From Anaerobaca lacustris (GTDB lineage: Bacteria > Planctomycetota > Phycisphaerae > Sedimentisphaerales > Anaerobacaceae), in contig NZ_JASCXX010000019.1 in the NCBI RefSeq assembly GCF_030012215.1, positions 1 to 64,000 of the forward strand: a stretch of DNA of 64,000 bases. The letters are read 5' to 3'. Both the position numbers and the translations under genes were made by a program. Positions 1 to 7,731 of this stretch are shown piece after piece; within the stretch, counting starts at the first letter, position 1; each line of letters opens with the position of its first letter. The notes beneath the pieces were generated by a model. The model saw nothing but the letters and a program-made list of their open reading frames with translations. It had not been told where the DNA came from and made no database searches.

Positions 1-227
1 TTATTTACTGAATCAGTTATACAATTAATTTGGTCTAGTCCTCCCAGTATTGCGAGCTTATATGAAGCAGCAACTTTTTCCCATTTCCCTTTTTGGAGAA
101 GTACCTGTACCTCTTTTATGTGCTTGGAATCATTGAATCCTTCGGTGCATTTTGAACCTGCATTTCTAAGGGCAATTAAGATAAGTACAAGAAGCAGGAA
201 CGTGCCGACAACTATTACGGTAGGCAT
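1..227 (-). CDS. Small N-terminally membrane-anchored protein, 3' end cut by window edge
   Basis: This minus-strand reading frame starts at ATG 227 and stays open for 75 codons to the window edge, so the C-terminus is missing. A strong Shine-Dalgarno sequence, GGAGGTG, lies five bases upstream. The protein begins with one hydrophobic helix (residues about 3-20, VIVVGTFLLLVLILIAL), followed by a soluble, lysine-rich part containing KGKWEKVAASYKLAIL, which could be the start of a helical repeat. I do not recognise the family. Base composition is clearly more AT-rich than the rest of the window, so the gene may belong to a transferred segment to the left. The gene call is supported by RBS, start and codon pattern; function is unknown. 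Confidence 0.7.
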   Translation of the reverse strand, partial: MPTVIVVGTFLLLVLILIALRNAGSKCTEGFNDSKHIKEVQVLLQKGKWEKVAASYKLAILGGLDQINCITDSVN

Positions 228-347
228 TTTTCACCTCCGGAATCTCCCGATCTACCCATGGGTCCTCCACAGAGTCTTTCTCGGTGTCACGTCTTCCTTA
301 TTCATTATTCAGCCCATTGGCGACACCATACTCATTTTTCCTATAAA

Positions 348-536
348 CTAGGGACAGTCACCTATTTCTGGCTGGACCTTGTTCTTCTTGAGACTTTGCT
401 GGCGTGTTATGAGTTCTTCGGTCCCTTTCTGCCAGTATTCCAGTTGCTCCTGAACGGTCTTTCCCTCCAACCGCTTCATCACCTGCTCGGCCCCTCGGCG
501 CTTCATCTGAACGCAGTCAAAGGTCTTCGGTCTCAT
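348..536 (-). CDS. Small antitoxin-like protein (KTFDCVxMKRRG type)
   Basis: This 62-residue protein starts at ATG 536, which overlaps the TGA stop of the upstream gene in an ATGA arrangement and implies translational coupling. The start MRPKTFDCVQMKRRGAEQVM followed by LEYWQKGTEEL resembles, from memory, a widespread family of 60-80 residue proteins that begin KTFDxVxMKRxG and lie in toxin-antitoxin neighbourhoods. A longer upstream in-frame extension exists but overlaps the whole neighbouring gene and is not favoured. The likely role is antitoxin or toxin-linked accessory protein. No PIN-type toxin is visible downstream in this window, so its partner is either the adjacent gene, a gene beyond the edge, or absent. 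Confidence 0.6.
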   Translation of the reverse strand: MRPKTFDCVQMKRRGAEQVMKRLEGKTVQEQLEYWQKGTEELITRQQSLKKNKVQPEIGDCP

Positions 537-772
537 GGTCGCGGCGTTCCATGGAGATAATGGTCGTGATTCCGAGCCAGATCGGAAGGCCCTTCCTTGA
601 CCACGCCCGAAAACGACAAAAGCCCATCGCGCAGATGCTGCGTCTCTTGCGAATCGGGCAAGACGTCTCCATTTGGGTCCACCGGCTCGACGCGCACGTG
701 GGTCCCCTCGCGCAGGCGCACGCCCTGCTCCAGCACGATCACCCCGCTCCTGACCCGGGCTCGATACGTCAT
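533..772 (-). CDS. AF2212-like (DUF104) antitoxin
   Basis: This 79-residue protein starts at ATG 772 (MTYRARVRSGVIVL); an ATG at 784 would add four residues. The N-terminal half follows the pattern VRxGVIVLxxGVxLxEGTxVRVEPV typical of AF2212-like antitoxins, a beta-strand-rich fold that binds PIN-domain toxins. The C-terminus, GVVKEGPSDLARNHDHYLHG, is also typical of planctomycete and cyanobacterial members. The stop codon overlaps the next start by four bases, forming a two-gene unit. Family assignment is from recalled motif pattern and the role in growth control is inferred. The usual PIN toxin is not next to it. Confidence 0.7.
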   Translation of the reverse strand: MTYRARVRSGVIVLEQGVRLREGTHVRVEPVDPNGDVLPDSQETQHLRDGLLSFSGVVKEGPSDLARNHDHYLHGTPRP

Positions 773-902
773 ACACCACCTCATGCTTCGCTCGTGTTCA
801 CGACCTAAGCGTAGCTTTTCCAGGGGGATATGTCAAGACAGATCGGGTACAGAGAAATGGACAGAGGTAACGCGCATCCGACGTATTGCCGGCCCTTGGG
901 CT

Positions 903-954
903 GTAGGGGCAACCCCCTGAGGTTGCCCGGGCAGGCACGGGGACCTGCCCCTAC
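903..954. repeat. Compound palindrome, GGGGCAACC/GGTTGCCC plus GGGCAGG/CCTGCCC
   Basis: Two adjacent hairpins lie between converging units: GGGGCAACC pairs with GGTTGCCC, and GGGCAGGcacGG pairs with CCTGCCCC. The same pair of hairpins, with the same TAGGGGCAACC start, recurs at 46410-46506. This is a dispersed REP-like family. It may also work as a bidirectional transcription stop, but no T-run follows it. The remainder of 773-978 shows no gene. Confidence 0.7.
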
Positions 955-978
955 GGGATGCCGTGGGCATGTCAATGT

Positions 979-1035
979 TTAGAACTGGTCGAGGAAGCGG
1001 AGGTCGTTTTCGCTGAATCTGCGGATGTCGGTGAT
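979..1035 (-). pseudogene. Detached copy of the 3' end of pheS
   Basis: Read on the minus strand, this stretch encodes ITDIRRFSENDLRFLDQF followed by a stop codon. The true pheS C-terminus at 1173-1229 encodes IADIRWLYENDLRFLDQF and stop: 14 of 18 residues match and the DNA is roughly 70% identical. The copy lies about 140 bases beyond the real pheS stop and has no start or upstream body. It is therefore a remnant, either of a tandem duplication or of a recombination junction at the pheS 3' end. The stretch 1036-1172 between copy and gene has no gene that I can support. Confidence 0.7.
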
Positions 1036-1172
1036 GGGCTGCGCCCGGGCCGGAGGCTTCAGAGCCTGCCCCGAGTGAAATCGAGGGGCCTTAGGCCGTA
1101 GGTACCGAATGCAACTCCTACCGTCTCCGGCCTACGGTCTCCCGCCTGACTCCGCGAAACGCTGGCGCGACG

Positions 1173-2162
1173 TCAGAACTGGTCCAAGAACCGCAGATCA
1201 TTCTCGTACAGCCACCGGATATCCGCGATGTCGTATTTGCGCATGGCGAGCCGCTCGATGCCGAATCCGAAGGCCCAGCCGGTGTATTTTTCGCTGTCGA
1301 TGCCGACGGCGTCGAAGACGTTGGGGTCCACCATGCCGCAACCGCCCATCTCGACCCAGGTCTCGTTGCCGGCCTTGTCGGTCAGCAGCAGATCGACCTC
1401 GGCGCTGGGCTCGGTGAAGGGGAAGAAGCTCGGGCGGAAGCGCCACTGCGTCTCGGGGCCGAAGAAGACGTGGATGAACTGCTCGATGGTGGTCTTCATG
1501 TCCACCATGCTGACGCCTTCATCGACGACGAGGGCCTCGAGCTGGTGGAACATGTACATGTGCGTGGCGTCGACGGTGTCGGGCCGGTAGACGCGGCCGG
1601 GGGCGACGACGCGGATCGGCGGCTTCGTGTTCTCCATGACGCGGATCTGGATCGTCGAGGTCTGGCTGCGCAGCAGAACGTTGTCCTCGATGTAGAAGTT
1701 GTCGAGCGGGTCTCGGGCGGGGTGCTCCGGCGGGATGTTCAGGGCGACGAAGTTGTGCCACTCGTCCTCGACTTCGGGGCCGTAGGCGACGGCGAACCCC
1801 ATGCGCCCGAAGATGTCGAGCAGCTCGGAGATCGTCTGGCTGATGACGTGTGGCTTGCCCCGGCTGACGGGCAGGCCGGGAAGGGTCACGTCGCTGCGCG
1901 GTCGCTTGGGCTTCTGGGTCTGTTCGAGGGCGGCCTTACGCTGCTCGAAGGCGGCGGCGACGTCCTTTTTGATGCGGTTGGCGAGCTGGCCGGCCTTGGG
2001 CTTGTCTTCCTTGGGCAGCGAGCCGATCCGGCTGAGCAGGTCGGTGACCAGGCCCTTGCGGCCGAGGTACTGGATGCGGTAGTCCTCAAGGGCCTTGAGG
2101 TCGACGACGGCCTCCAGATCCGCCAGGGCCTCGCGGCCGATTTGTTCGAACTGCTCCAACAT
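1173..2162 (-). CDS. pheS: Phenylalanyl-tRNA synthetase alpha subunit
   Basis: This is the catalytic alpha subunit that, with PheT, charges tRNA-Phe in the cytoplasm. The 329-residue protein has the N-terminal helical tRNA-binding arm followed by the class II core. Motif 1 surrounds GPEVEDEWHNFVALN, motif 2 includes RPDTVDATHMYMFHQLE, and motif 3 is FGFGIERLAM near the C-terminus. I chose ATG 2162 because MLEQFEQIGREALADLEAV matches the normal PheS start. An upstream GTG at 2213 only adds residues encoded by a repetitive spacer. It is the last gene of thrS-infC-rpmI-rplT-pheS. No pheT follows, so the beta subunit gene lies elsewhere. A decayed copy of its 3' end lies at 979-1035. Confidence 0.96.
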   Translation of the reverse strand: MLEQFEQIGREALADLEAVVDLKALEDYRIQYLGRKGLVTDLLSRIGSLPKEDKPKAGQLANRIKKDVAAAFEQRKAALEQTQKPKRPRSDVTLPGLPVSRGKPHVISQTISELLDIFGRMGFAVAYGPEVEDEWHNFVALNIPPEHPARDPLDNFYIEDNVLLRSQTSTIQIRVMENTKPPIRVVAPGRVYRPDTVDATHMYMFHQLEALVVDEGVSMVDMKTTIEQFIHVFFGPETQWRFRPSFFPFTEPSAEVDLLLTDKAGNETWVEMGGCGMVDPNVFDAVGIDSEKYTGWAFGFGIERLAMRKYDIADIRWLYENDLRFLDQF

Positions 2163-2392
2163 ACGTCGTATCTCGTGACTCGTGGCTCGTATCTCGTGAC
2201 GCGTCTCCGCCACCGGCCGAAGACGTCAAATCCGAATATCGAAAATCGAAATCCGAAACAAGCACGAATTGCGAAAGCCCAAATCCGAAACCATCGCTTC
2301 GCAGCCAGAAGGCTCCTTGTTTGGGGCATTCGAACCTGGCTATTTCGAATTTGCTTCGGATTTCGTACTTCGAATTTCGTGTTTCGCGGCCG
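2163..2392. repeat. Spacer of degenerate TCGTATCTCGTGAC / AATCCGAAA words
   Basis: The pheS-rplT spacer consists of short repeated words in both orientations. They include two copies of CGTATCTCGTGAC, then a run of CGAAxxTCGAAAxxCGAAA-type units, ending in their reverse complement (TTCGGATTTCGTACTTCGAA). A similar CGTATCTCG run lies at 12748-12772. Related spacer words (AAATATCAAATATCAAA) occur at 38612-38640. The unit continues up to the pheS start codon and replaces any clear ribosome binding site. No gene is seen. Confidence 0.65.
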
Positions 2393-2749
2393 TCAGGCCA
2401 AAGCCGCCTTGACGGCTTCGGCGATCTTGTCAAAGCCTTCGGGGTCGGCGATGGCGATCTCGCTGAGCATCTTGCGGTTCAGCTCGATGTTGGCCTTCTT
2501 GCAGCCGTGGACGAACTCGCTGTAGCGAACTCCTCTGGCCCGGCAGGCGGCGTTGAGACGCACGACCCACAGGCCGCGGAACTCGCGTTTTCGTCGTCGG
2601 CGATCGGTCTTGGCGTTGACTTCCGCCCGTGTGGCGGCCTCTTTGGCCAGGCGAATCTGGCGGCCGGCGGGACCGCGATGGCCGCTGACGGATTTGAGGA
2701 TTCGTTTCTTGGCCTGACGCCGTGCGGCGCCTCTGCGAACTCGTGGCAT
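2393..2749 (-). CDS. rplT: 50S ribosomal protein L20
   Basis: This 118-residue basic protein binds 23S rRNA and is needed for early assembly of the large subunit. The start MPRVRRGAARRQAKKRILK, the central RRRRKREFRGLWVVRLNAA and the C-terminal RKMLSEIAIADPEGF are diagnostic for L20. Length is normal for the family. It lies between rpmI and pheS, the order seen in many bacteria. In several bacteria L20 represses its own operon by binding the leader mRNA. I cannot confirm such a site here. Confidence 0.98.
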   Translation of the reverse strand: MPRVRRGAARRQAKKRILKSVSGHRGPAGRQIRLAKEAATRAEVNAKTDRRRRKREFRGLWVVRLNAACRARGVRYSEFVHGCKKANIELNRKMLSEIAIADPEGFDKIAEAVKAALA

Positions 2750-2857
2750 ATCAGCTTTTCCTTACAAATCGTCGTTCCAGCCCGCTGCGGCAGCTGATGG
2801 GCGCCGAGAAGCAGGCCGTAAATGATGCGATCCGCCCGCCGGGGGCGTACGTTTGAT

Positions 2858-3055
2858 CTACTTGGCGCCCAGCTTGAGCTTCATCGTCTCGACGGTCTTG
2901 ATTTCCGTCACAGACGGCTTGCTCAGCCGGCGACGACGCTTGGCGTTCTTGCTGCTCATCAGGTGACCGGCGCCGGCGCGGCGGTGTTTGACCTTGCCCT
3001 TGGCGGTCACTTTGACTCGCTTGGCGAGCCCTTTATGGGTCTTCTGCTTCGGCAT
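2858..3055 (-). CDS. rpmI: 50S ribosomal protein L35
   Basis: This 65-residue protein of the large ribosomal subunit begins MPKQKTHKGLAKRVKVT and contains the usual KGKVKHRRAGAGHLMSSKN core, with the final KPSV segment. It is highly basic and of normal length. It is the third gene of the translation operon, 108 bases ahead of rplT and 213 bases after infC. Confidence 0.98.
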   Translation of the reverse strand: MPKQKTHKGLAKRVKVTAKGKVKHRRAGAGHLMSSKNAKRRRRLSKPSVTEIKTVETMKLKLGAK

Positions 3056-3268
3056 CTGCCCTGAACCTCACAACCATAGACGCGATTCGCTGGATACGGA
3101 GAAAACGTGGAGTATACCCGCGCGGCCCGAGGCGGTCAAGCCGGATTGGGAAACTTTGCGAAAAATAGGGGATTCTGCGGGCCCGCCTGGTCGAAGGCGG
3201 CACGTACGCACCCGCCGCTGCCGACATGGCCGGGCGGAGGCTGAAAGACCGGCCGGAGTCGCCCCCGG

Positions 3269-3790
3269 CTATGCCGGCTGCCTGGAGACCAGCAACAGCG
3301 TCATGCGACGGCCCGACATCATCGGCGGCCGCTCAACCTTGGCCAGGTCCTCCAACGCCTGGGTTACCCGAGTCAGGACATCGTACCCGTGCTCCTTGTG
3401 GAGCATCTGACGACCCCGGAAGAAGACGGTGAACTGCACCTTATGCCCCTTCTCCAGGAACTCGCGGGCGTGTTTGACCTTGATCTCCAGGTCGTGCGTG
3501 TCGGTTTCCGGTCGCAGTCGGATCTCTTTCAGCGTCGCGACGTGATGCTGGCTCTTCTTGTGCGAGTCCCTCATCCGCCGCTTCTGCTGGTATTGCCACT
3601 TGCCGTAGTCCATTATTCGGCAGACGGGCGGATCACTGGTGGGGGCTACCTCGACCAAGTCCAGGCCGACCTCGCGGGCCCTGGCCAGGGCATCGTCCTT
3701 GCGAACGACGCCAACCTGATTGTCTTCCTCGTCAATGAGCCGAATGGTGTCGGCTTTGACTCCTCCGTTTACACGTAGGCCTTTTTTCAC
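3269..3790 (-). CDS. infC: Translation initiation factor IF-3
   Basis: IF-3 binds the 30S subunit, prevents subunit joining and checks the start codon and initiator tRNA. The 173-residue product has the N-terminal domain (RVNGG..IRLIDEEDNQVGVV), the linker DYGKWQYQQKRRMRDSHKKS, and the C-terminal domain beginning LKEIRLRPETDTHDLEIKV. The start codon is GTG 3790, with AGGTGG about eleven bases upstream. The unusual AUU start seen in some species is not evident. The gene lies between thrS and rpmI. Confidence 0.96.
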   Translation of the reverse strand: MKKGLRVNGGVKADTIRLIDEEDNQVGVVRKDDALARAREVGLDLVEVAPTSDPPVCRIMDYGKWQYQQKRRMRDSHKKSQHHVATLKEIRLRPETDTHDLEIKVKHAREFLEKGHKVQFTVFFRGRQMLHKEHGYDVLTRVTQALEDLAKVERPPMMSGRRMTLLLVSRQPA

Positions 3791-3883
3791 GTGTTAGGAC
3801 CACCTTGCCTTTCTCATAAGCACAATCAAACGCGTGATCTGGCCGCCGATCGACCGGCGGTGCCGCTGGTGGCGACAATCACT

Positions 3884-5800
3884 TTAGAATTCCACATATA
3901 GGTCCTTATCGGCGATTTTCCGCTTCACCGTCTCCAAAAACTCGCCGACAGGCATCGTCCGGGTCTCCTGGCTGTTGCGGACCCGCACGCTGACCGCATC
4001 GTTATCTGCCTCTTTCGGTCCAACAACGAGCATATACGGCACCTTTTCCCCGTGGGTTTTGGCGATTTTGGCGCCGATCTTCTCGTCCGAGAGGTCGGCC
4101 CCGCACCGCAGCCCCGCCTCGAACAGCCGCTGCTGCACCGCCCGCCCATACTCGCTGGTCTTCTCACTGATCGGCAGCACCCTCGCCTGCTCCGGCGACA
4201 ACCACACCGGCATCGCCCCGGCGTAGTGCTCGATCAGAATCCCCATAAACCGCTCGAACGACCCCAGCACCGCCCGATGGATCATCACCGGAACCTTCTC
4301 CGTATTGTCCTCGGCCGTATAGACCAGCTCGAACCGCTGCGGCATCGAGAAATCGAGCTGGATCGTCCCAAGCTGCCACGACCGCTTGAGGCAGTCGCGG
4401 ATATGGAAATCGATCTTCGGCCCGTAAAACGCCCCATCGCCCTCGTTGATCTTGTAGTCGATCCCCTTGTGCTCCAGGGCCGCCTTCAGTGCGCCGGTCG
4501 CAACGTCCCAGATCTCGTCCGAGCCGATGTGCTTGATCGGCTTGGTGCTCAGCTCGATCGCGAAATCCTCGAACCCGAACGACCGGTACGTCTCGAAAAT
4601 CAGGTTGATGACGCCGACGATCTCCGCCTCGATCTGCTCGGGCATACAGAAAATATGCGCGTCGTCCTGCGTAAACTGCCGCACCCGGAACAGCCCGTGC
4701 ATCACCCCGCTGGCCTCATGCCGGTGCACCATGCCGAACTCGGCGATCCGCATCGGAAACTCGCGATACGAGTGCTTCGTGGTCTTGTAGACGAGGCAGC
4801 CGCCGGGGCAGTTCATCGGCTTGACCGCGTAACCAACGTCGTCGATCTCGCAGAAGTACATGTTCTCTTTGTAGTTGTCCCAGTGCCCGCTGCGGTGCCA
4901 CAACTCCTCGTTCAGAATGATCGGCGTGCGGATCTCCTTGTACCCGTACTTGCGGTTCAGCCCGCTCATGAACCCCACGATCTGGTTCCAGATGACCATT
5001 CCCTTGGGGTGCATGAACGCGAACCCCGGGCCCATCTCGCTGAAGCTGAACAGGTCCAGTTGCCGGCCCAGGACGCGATGATCGCGCCGTTTGGCCTCTT
5101 CGAGCCGGTTGAGGTGCTCGTCCAGCTCCTTCTGGGTCGGCCAGGCGGTGCCATAGACCCGCTGGAGCATCTTCTGCGTGGGGTCGCCGTGCCAGTAGGC
5201 CCCGGCGACGCTCATCACCTTGAAGCTGCCGACCTTGCCCGTGCTGGGCACGTGCGGCCCGCGGCAGAGGTCCTCAAAACCGTCCCCGTGCGAGTAGAAG
5301 CTGATCGTCGCACTATCGACCCGCTGGATATTATCGGTCTTGTACCGATCGCCCGCCAGCTTCGCCAGGGCCTCGTCCCGGCTCATCTCCGTCCGGACGA
5401 ACGGCTCGTCGGCCTTGGCGATCTCGGCCATCTCCGCCTCGATCCGGGCAAAATCGTCCGGACGAATCGGCTCGTCCAGATCGATATCGTAGTAGAAGCC
5501 GTCCTCGACGGTCGGCCCGTAAACCAGCTTGGTCTGCGGCCAGAGCCGGCAGATCGCCTCGGCCATCACGTGGGCACAGCTATGGCGCATCGCGTCGAGG
5601 CCTTCAGCGTCCTTAGCCGTGACGATCTGGACCCGATCGCCGTCCTTGACCGTCGCGGCAAGGTCCACCAACTCGCCGTCCACGCGGCCCACAAGGGCCG
5701 CCCTGGCCAGTCCCGGCCCGATCTGCTCGGCCACCTGCCGGACCGTCGCACCGTCGCCAACCTCCAACACCCGGCCGTCGGGAAGAGTAATTTTCGCCAT
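3884..5800 (-). CDS. thrS: Threonyl-tRNA synthetase
   Basis: This cytoplasmic class II synthetase attaches threonine to tRNA-Thr and edits mischarged serine. The 638-residue protein has an N-terminal TGS domain (1 to about 62) and the editing domain with HSCAHVMAEA and DLCRGPHVPSTG. The catalytic core has the zinc cysteine in MNCPGGCLVY, RQFTQDDAHIFC, and motif 3 in AVLGSFERFMG, and the anticodon-binding domain follows. Start ATG 5800 (MAKITLPDGR) has AAAGGACGT directly upstream. An in-frame extension to 5893 is spacer. It leads the translation operon behind the promoter at 5931-5960. Confidence 0.97.
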   Translation of the reverse strand: MAKITLPDGRVLEVGDGATVRQVAEQIGPGLARAALVGRVDGELVDLAATVKDGDRVQIVTAKDAEGLDAMRHSCAHVMAEAICRLWPQTKLVYGPTVEDGFYYDIDLDEPIRPDDFARIEAEMAEIAKADEPFVRTEMSRDEALAKLAGDRYKTDNIQRVDSATISFYSHGDGFEDLCRGPHVPSTGKVGSFKVMSVAGAYWHGDPTQKMLQRVYGTAWPTQKELDEHLNRLEEAKRRDHRVLGRQLDLFSFSEMGPGFAFMHPKGMVIWNQIVGFMSGLNRKYGYKEIRTPIILNEELWHRSGHWDNYKENMYFCEIDDVGYAVKPMNCPGGCLVYKTTKHSYREFPMRIAEFGMVHRHEASGVMHGLFRVRQFTQDDAHIFCMPEQIEAEIVGVINLIFETYRSFGFEDFAIELSTKPIKHIGSDEIWDVATGALKAALEHKGIDYKINEGDGAFYGPKIDFHIRDCLKRSWQLGTIQLDFSMPQRFELVYTAEDNTEKVPVMIHRAVLGSFERFMGILIEHYAGAMPVWLSPEQARVLPISEKTSEYGRAVQQRLFEAGLRCGADLSDEKIGAKIAKTHGEKVPYMLVVGPKEADNDAVSVRVRNSQETRTMPVGEFLETVKRKIADKDLYVEF

Positions 5801-6362
5801 ACGTCCTTTCACAATCCACGCGCCATGCCCGGCGGTGTCCGGCACACCCCCTCGCATGCCGTATCCAGTCCGTGCCGCCCGAACCAGCCGCACGCCCCCA
5901 TCGCGCAGCCCGGCCCCCGGCTACCCCAAGAGAGTACTGCACCCCACCAACCATTGTCAACCCCCATCCCAGCCCTGTAGAATCCGGGAATCCGCCACCC
6001 CGCAGGTCGCGCGTCCCATTGAATCCCGACACATATCGGGACTCAGAGCCCCTCCTGAACCCGGCTGAAGGGGCAAGCTCCCACACCAGCCCAACGACAC
6101 ACCGCGCGGCGCCCGTGAGCCCGCATCCTCCGTGGCCCGCAAGTGGGCCTGCCAGGCAAACGCCCCCCCCTCGCGGCTGCCCGAAGAAAAACCCCAAGAA
6201 ACGGCCACATCCGCAGTGAATCCGTGTATCTCCAGGAAATTCACATCCTTCTCAACTACCACCCCGAACCGGCCGACAGAACGAGAGGATGGGAGCATCC
6301 TTGATGGGGTCTACGGAAGCGTACAGGCCCCAAGGACAGGAAGTCGCCCGATGAGGCGCGGT
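5801..6362. other. Intergenic region between divergent thrS and DuOB genes
   Basis: About 560 bases separate the divergent genes thrS and the dual-OB gene. The part next to thrS holds the promoter described separately. The stretch 5961-6362 contains no gene I can support and no recognised RNA. It carries CCCGACACATATCGGGACTC at 6025-6044, whose CCCGA and TCGGG arms could pair. Confidence 0.5.
5931..5960 (-). promoter_or_regulatory. Sigma-70-type promoter for the thrS operon
   Basis: On the minus strand a perfect -35 box TTGACA (5955-5960) is followed after 18 bases by TACTCT (5931-5936). It lies about 130 bases upstream of the thrS start. The long 5' leader could hold regulation, but I see no T-box or operator with certainty. 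Confidence 0.5.
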
Positions 6363-6380
6363 GCAGGACCATCGTCCTGC
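6363..6380 (+). promoter_or_regulatory. Stem-loop directly before the DuOB ribosome binding site
   Basis: GCAGGACcatcGTCCTGC forms a seven-base-pair stem with a four-base loop. The ribosome binding site AAAGGAGA of the following gene starts a few bases after it and the start codon is 19 bases from the stem. The position suggests control of translation initiation or mRNA stability. This is inference from sequence only. Confidence 0.4.
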
Positions 6381-6398
6381 AAGGGAAAGGAGATTGTC

Positions 6399-7097
6399 AT
6401 GAAGATCATCGTCACCGACCTGACGAGGTTCAACAACCAAGATGTCTGCATCGCAGGCATTTGCCCCGATACCGGGGCTTGTATCCGGCCCCTGCCCTAC
6501 CTTTCCAAGGCCGAGTGCAGGGAACGGAATATCCTGCCGGGCGAGATTCTCGCGGGGCAGTTCACCCCAAGCCGGTGCTCACGCCCTCATGTGGAAGATC
6601 ACTCCTGGAAAAACCGGGACTTCTGCGGGCCTTGTTCTTCAGCAACGTTCCGTAACATCCTGGCGGAGAGTGCGACCGAATCTGTGGAAGACGGGTTCTC
6701 CGTTCGGATTCCACGGGGCCAGAAGTACATACCCACAGAAACGCCACCGAATACCTCTATCATCACGCTCCGCATCGACCCGCGGGGTTGGCAAATCTTG
6801 AGAGATCGCTATAATAAAGTCAAGGTCCACCTGAGAGAGAACTCCGGTAGAGAGTTCCAATATGTACCGATAACGGATCTTGGGCTTTATGAGTATGTCA
6901 TGAGTCATGTCGCCGATGATGGTGCGTTAGGGCGACTGAATGATTTCCTCTGTTCCCAGAGAGAGGTCTTCATCCGTGTGGGACTGGGCCGGGAATACAG
7001 GGTGCCTGATAGAGGAAGAGGATTCTGGATACAGGTAAACGGAATTTATACTTTCCCTGAGTGTTTTAAGGACATAAGGTGCCACTGGAGAGGTTGA
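6399..7097 (+). CDS. Dual-OB-domain-like protein, first gene of a DUF488 operon
   Basis: This 232-residue protein starts at ATG 6399 behind AAAGGAGA. The opening MKIIVTDLTRFNNQDVCIAG, then DTGACIRPLPYLSKAEC and LPGEILAGQF, matches my memory of the dual OB-fold (DuOB) family: a strand-rich start, an arginine-proline stretch and a GE/GD turn. A second strand-rich unit ends in FWIQVNGIYTFPECF. These proteins are small, cytosolic and often next to DUF488 genes, as here, where the next gene starts seven bases downstream. OB folds commonly bind nucleic acids or nucleotides, so a sensor or adaptor role is likely but not shown. Six cysteines are spread through the first 80 residues. Family call moderately sure; function unknown. 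Confidence 0.65.
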   Translation: MKIIVTDLTRFNNQDVCIAGICPDTGACIRPLPYLSKAECRERNILPGEILAGQFTPSRCSRPHVEDHSWKNRDFCGPCSSATFRNILAESATESVEDGFSVRIPRGQKYIPTETPPNTSIITLRIDPRGWQILRDRYNKVKVHLRENSGREFQYVPITDLGLYEYVMSHVADDGALGRLNDFLCSQREVFIRVGLGREYRVPDRGRGFWIQVNGIYTFPECFKDIRCHWRG

Positions 7098-7104
7098 CGT
7101 TCGC

Positions 7105-7731
7105 ATGTGGGAAATCTTCACAATCGGGTATTCTTCTCACACCTTGCAGTCGTTCTGCGCTCTCCTGAACCAGTACGGGATAACAGCCGTCGCCGATGTA
7201 CGGTCGAATCCCCACAGCAAGTTCAAGCCCGAGTTCAATCGAGGACACCTGACTGTCGCTCTGCGCAAAATGGGTATTGCCTATGTCTTCCTCGGAAACC
7301 AGTGCGGAGCCCGGCCAAACATGCCGGGATGTTACATTGATGGTGCCGTCGACTTTGACATCCTCGGCCATCGTCCCGAGTTTCAGCAGGGCATCAAGCG
7401 TCTGCACGAAGGGATGGCGCAATTCCGGGTGGCCCTCATGTGTGCAGAGAAAGACCCGATCATGTGCCACCGCATGGTGCTGGTCTCGCGTCACCTCGGG
7501 CGTATCTCACACGTGAACGTTCGCCACATTCTGGGCGACGGGAGATGCGAAGAGCACTGTGAAGCAGAGGCCCGGCTATTGAAGCTCTTCGACTTAGCAT
7601 CGGAAGAACTCCCCGGGTTTGGAAGGTCTTATGAGGAACGCCTTGACGAAGCCTACAGACGGCAAGCCGAGCGAATCGCGCATCACGCGGACGAGGATGC
7701 GGAAGAGACTGTTCGGGTGAAGCATGCGTGA
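7105..7731 (+). CDS. DUF488 protein, long form
   Basis: The 208-residue product starts WEIFTIGYSSHTLQSFCALL, the DUF488 signature, and contains DVRSNPHSKFKPEFN, a YVFLGNQCGARP segment and the conserved LMCAEKDPIMCHR with the Cys-His-Arg triad. DUF488 proteins are widespread and have no settled biochemical role; conserved Arg, Cys and His suggest an active site. The C-terminal 60 residues are a charged extension. It lies seven bases after the dual-OB gene and overlaps the next DUF488 gene by eight bases, so the three form one operon. A strong Shine-Dalgarno is not obvious beyond GGAGAGG, which favours coupling. Confidence 0.85.
   Translation: MWEIFTIGYSSHTLQSFCALLNQYGITAVADVRSNPHSKFKPEFNRGHLTVALRKMGIAYVFLGNQCGARPNMPGCYIDGAVDFDILGHRPEFQQGIKRLHEGMAQFRVALMCAEKDPIMCHRMVLVSRHLGRISHVNVRHILGDGRCEEHCEAEARLLKLFDLASEELPGFGRSYEERLDEAYRRQAERIAHHADEDAEETVRVKHA

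Noticed and set aside
118-351. 77-codon plus-strand frame at the left edge
   Set aside because: It is antisense to the truncated membrane-protein gene, which has the better start, binding site and composition.
979-1229. Definite attL/attR of an integrated element at pheS
   Set aside because: The two pheS ends differ at about 30% of bases and no integrase is visible in the window, so only a possible relation is reported.
4052-5980. 642-codon open frame antisense to thrS
   Set aside because: It is an antisense shadow caused by high GC codon bias in thrS; the sequence has no protein-like motif and thrS is certain.
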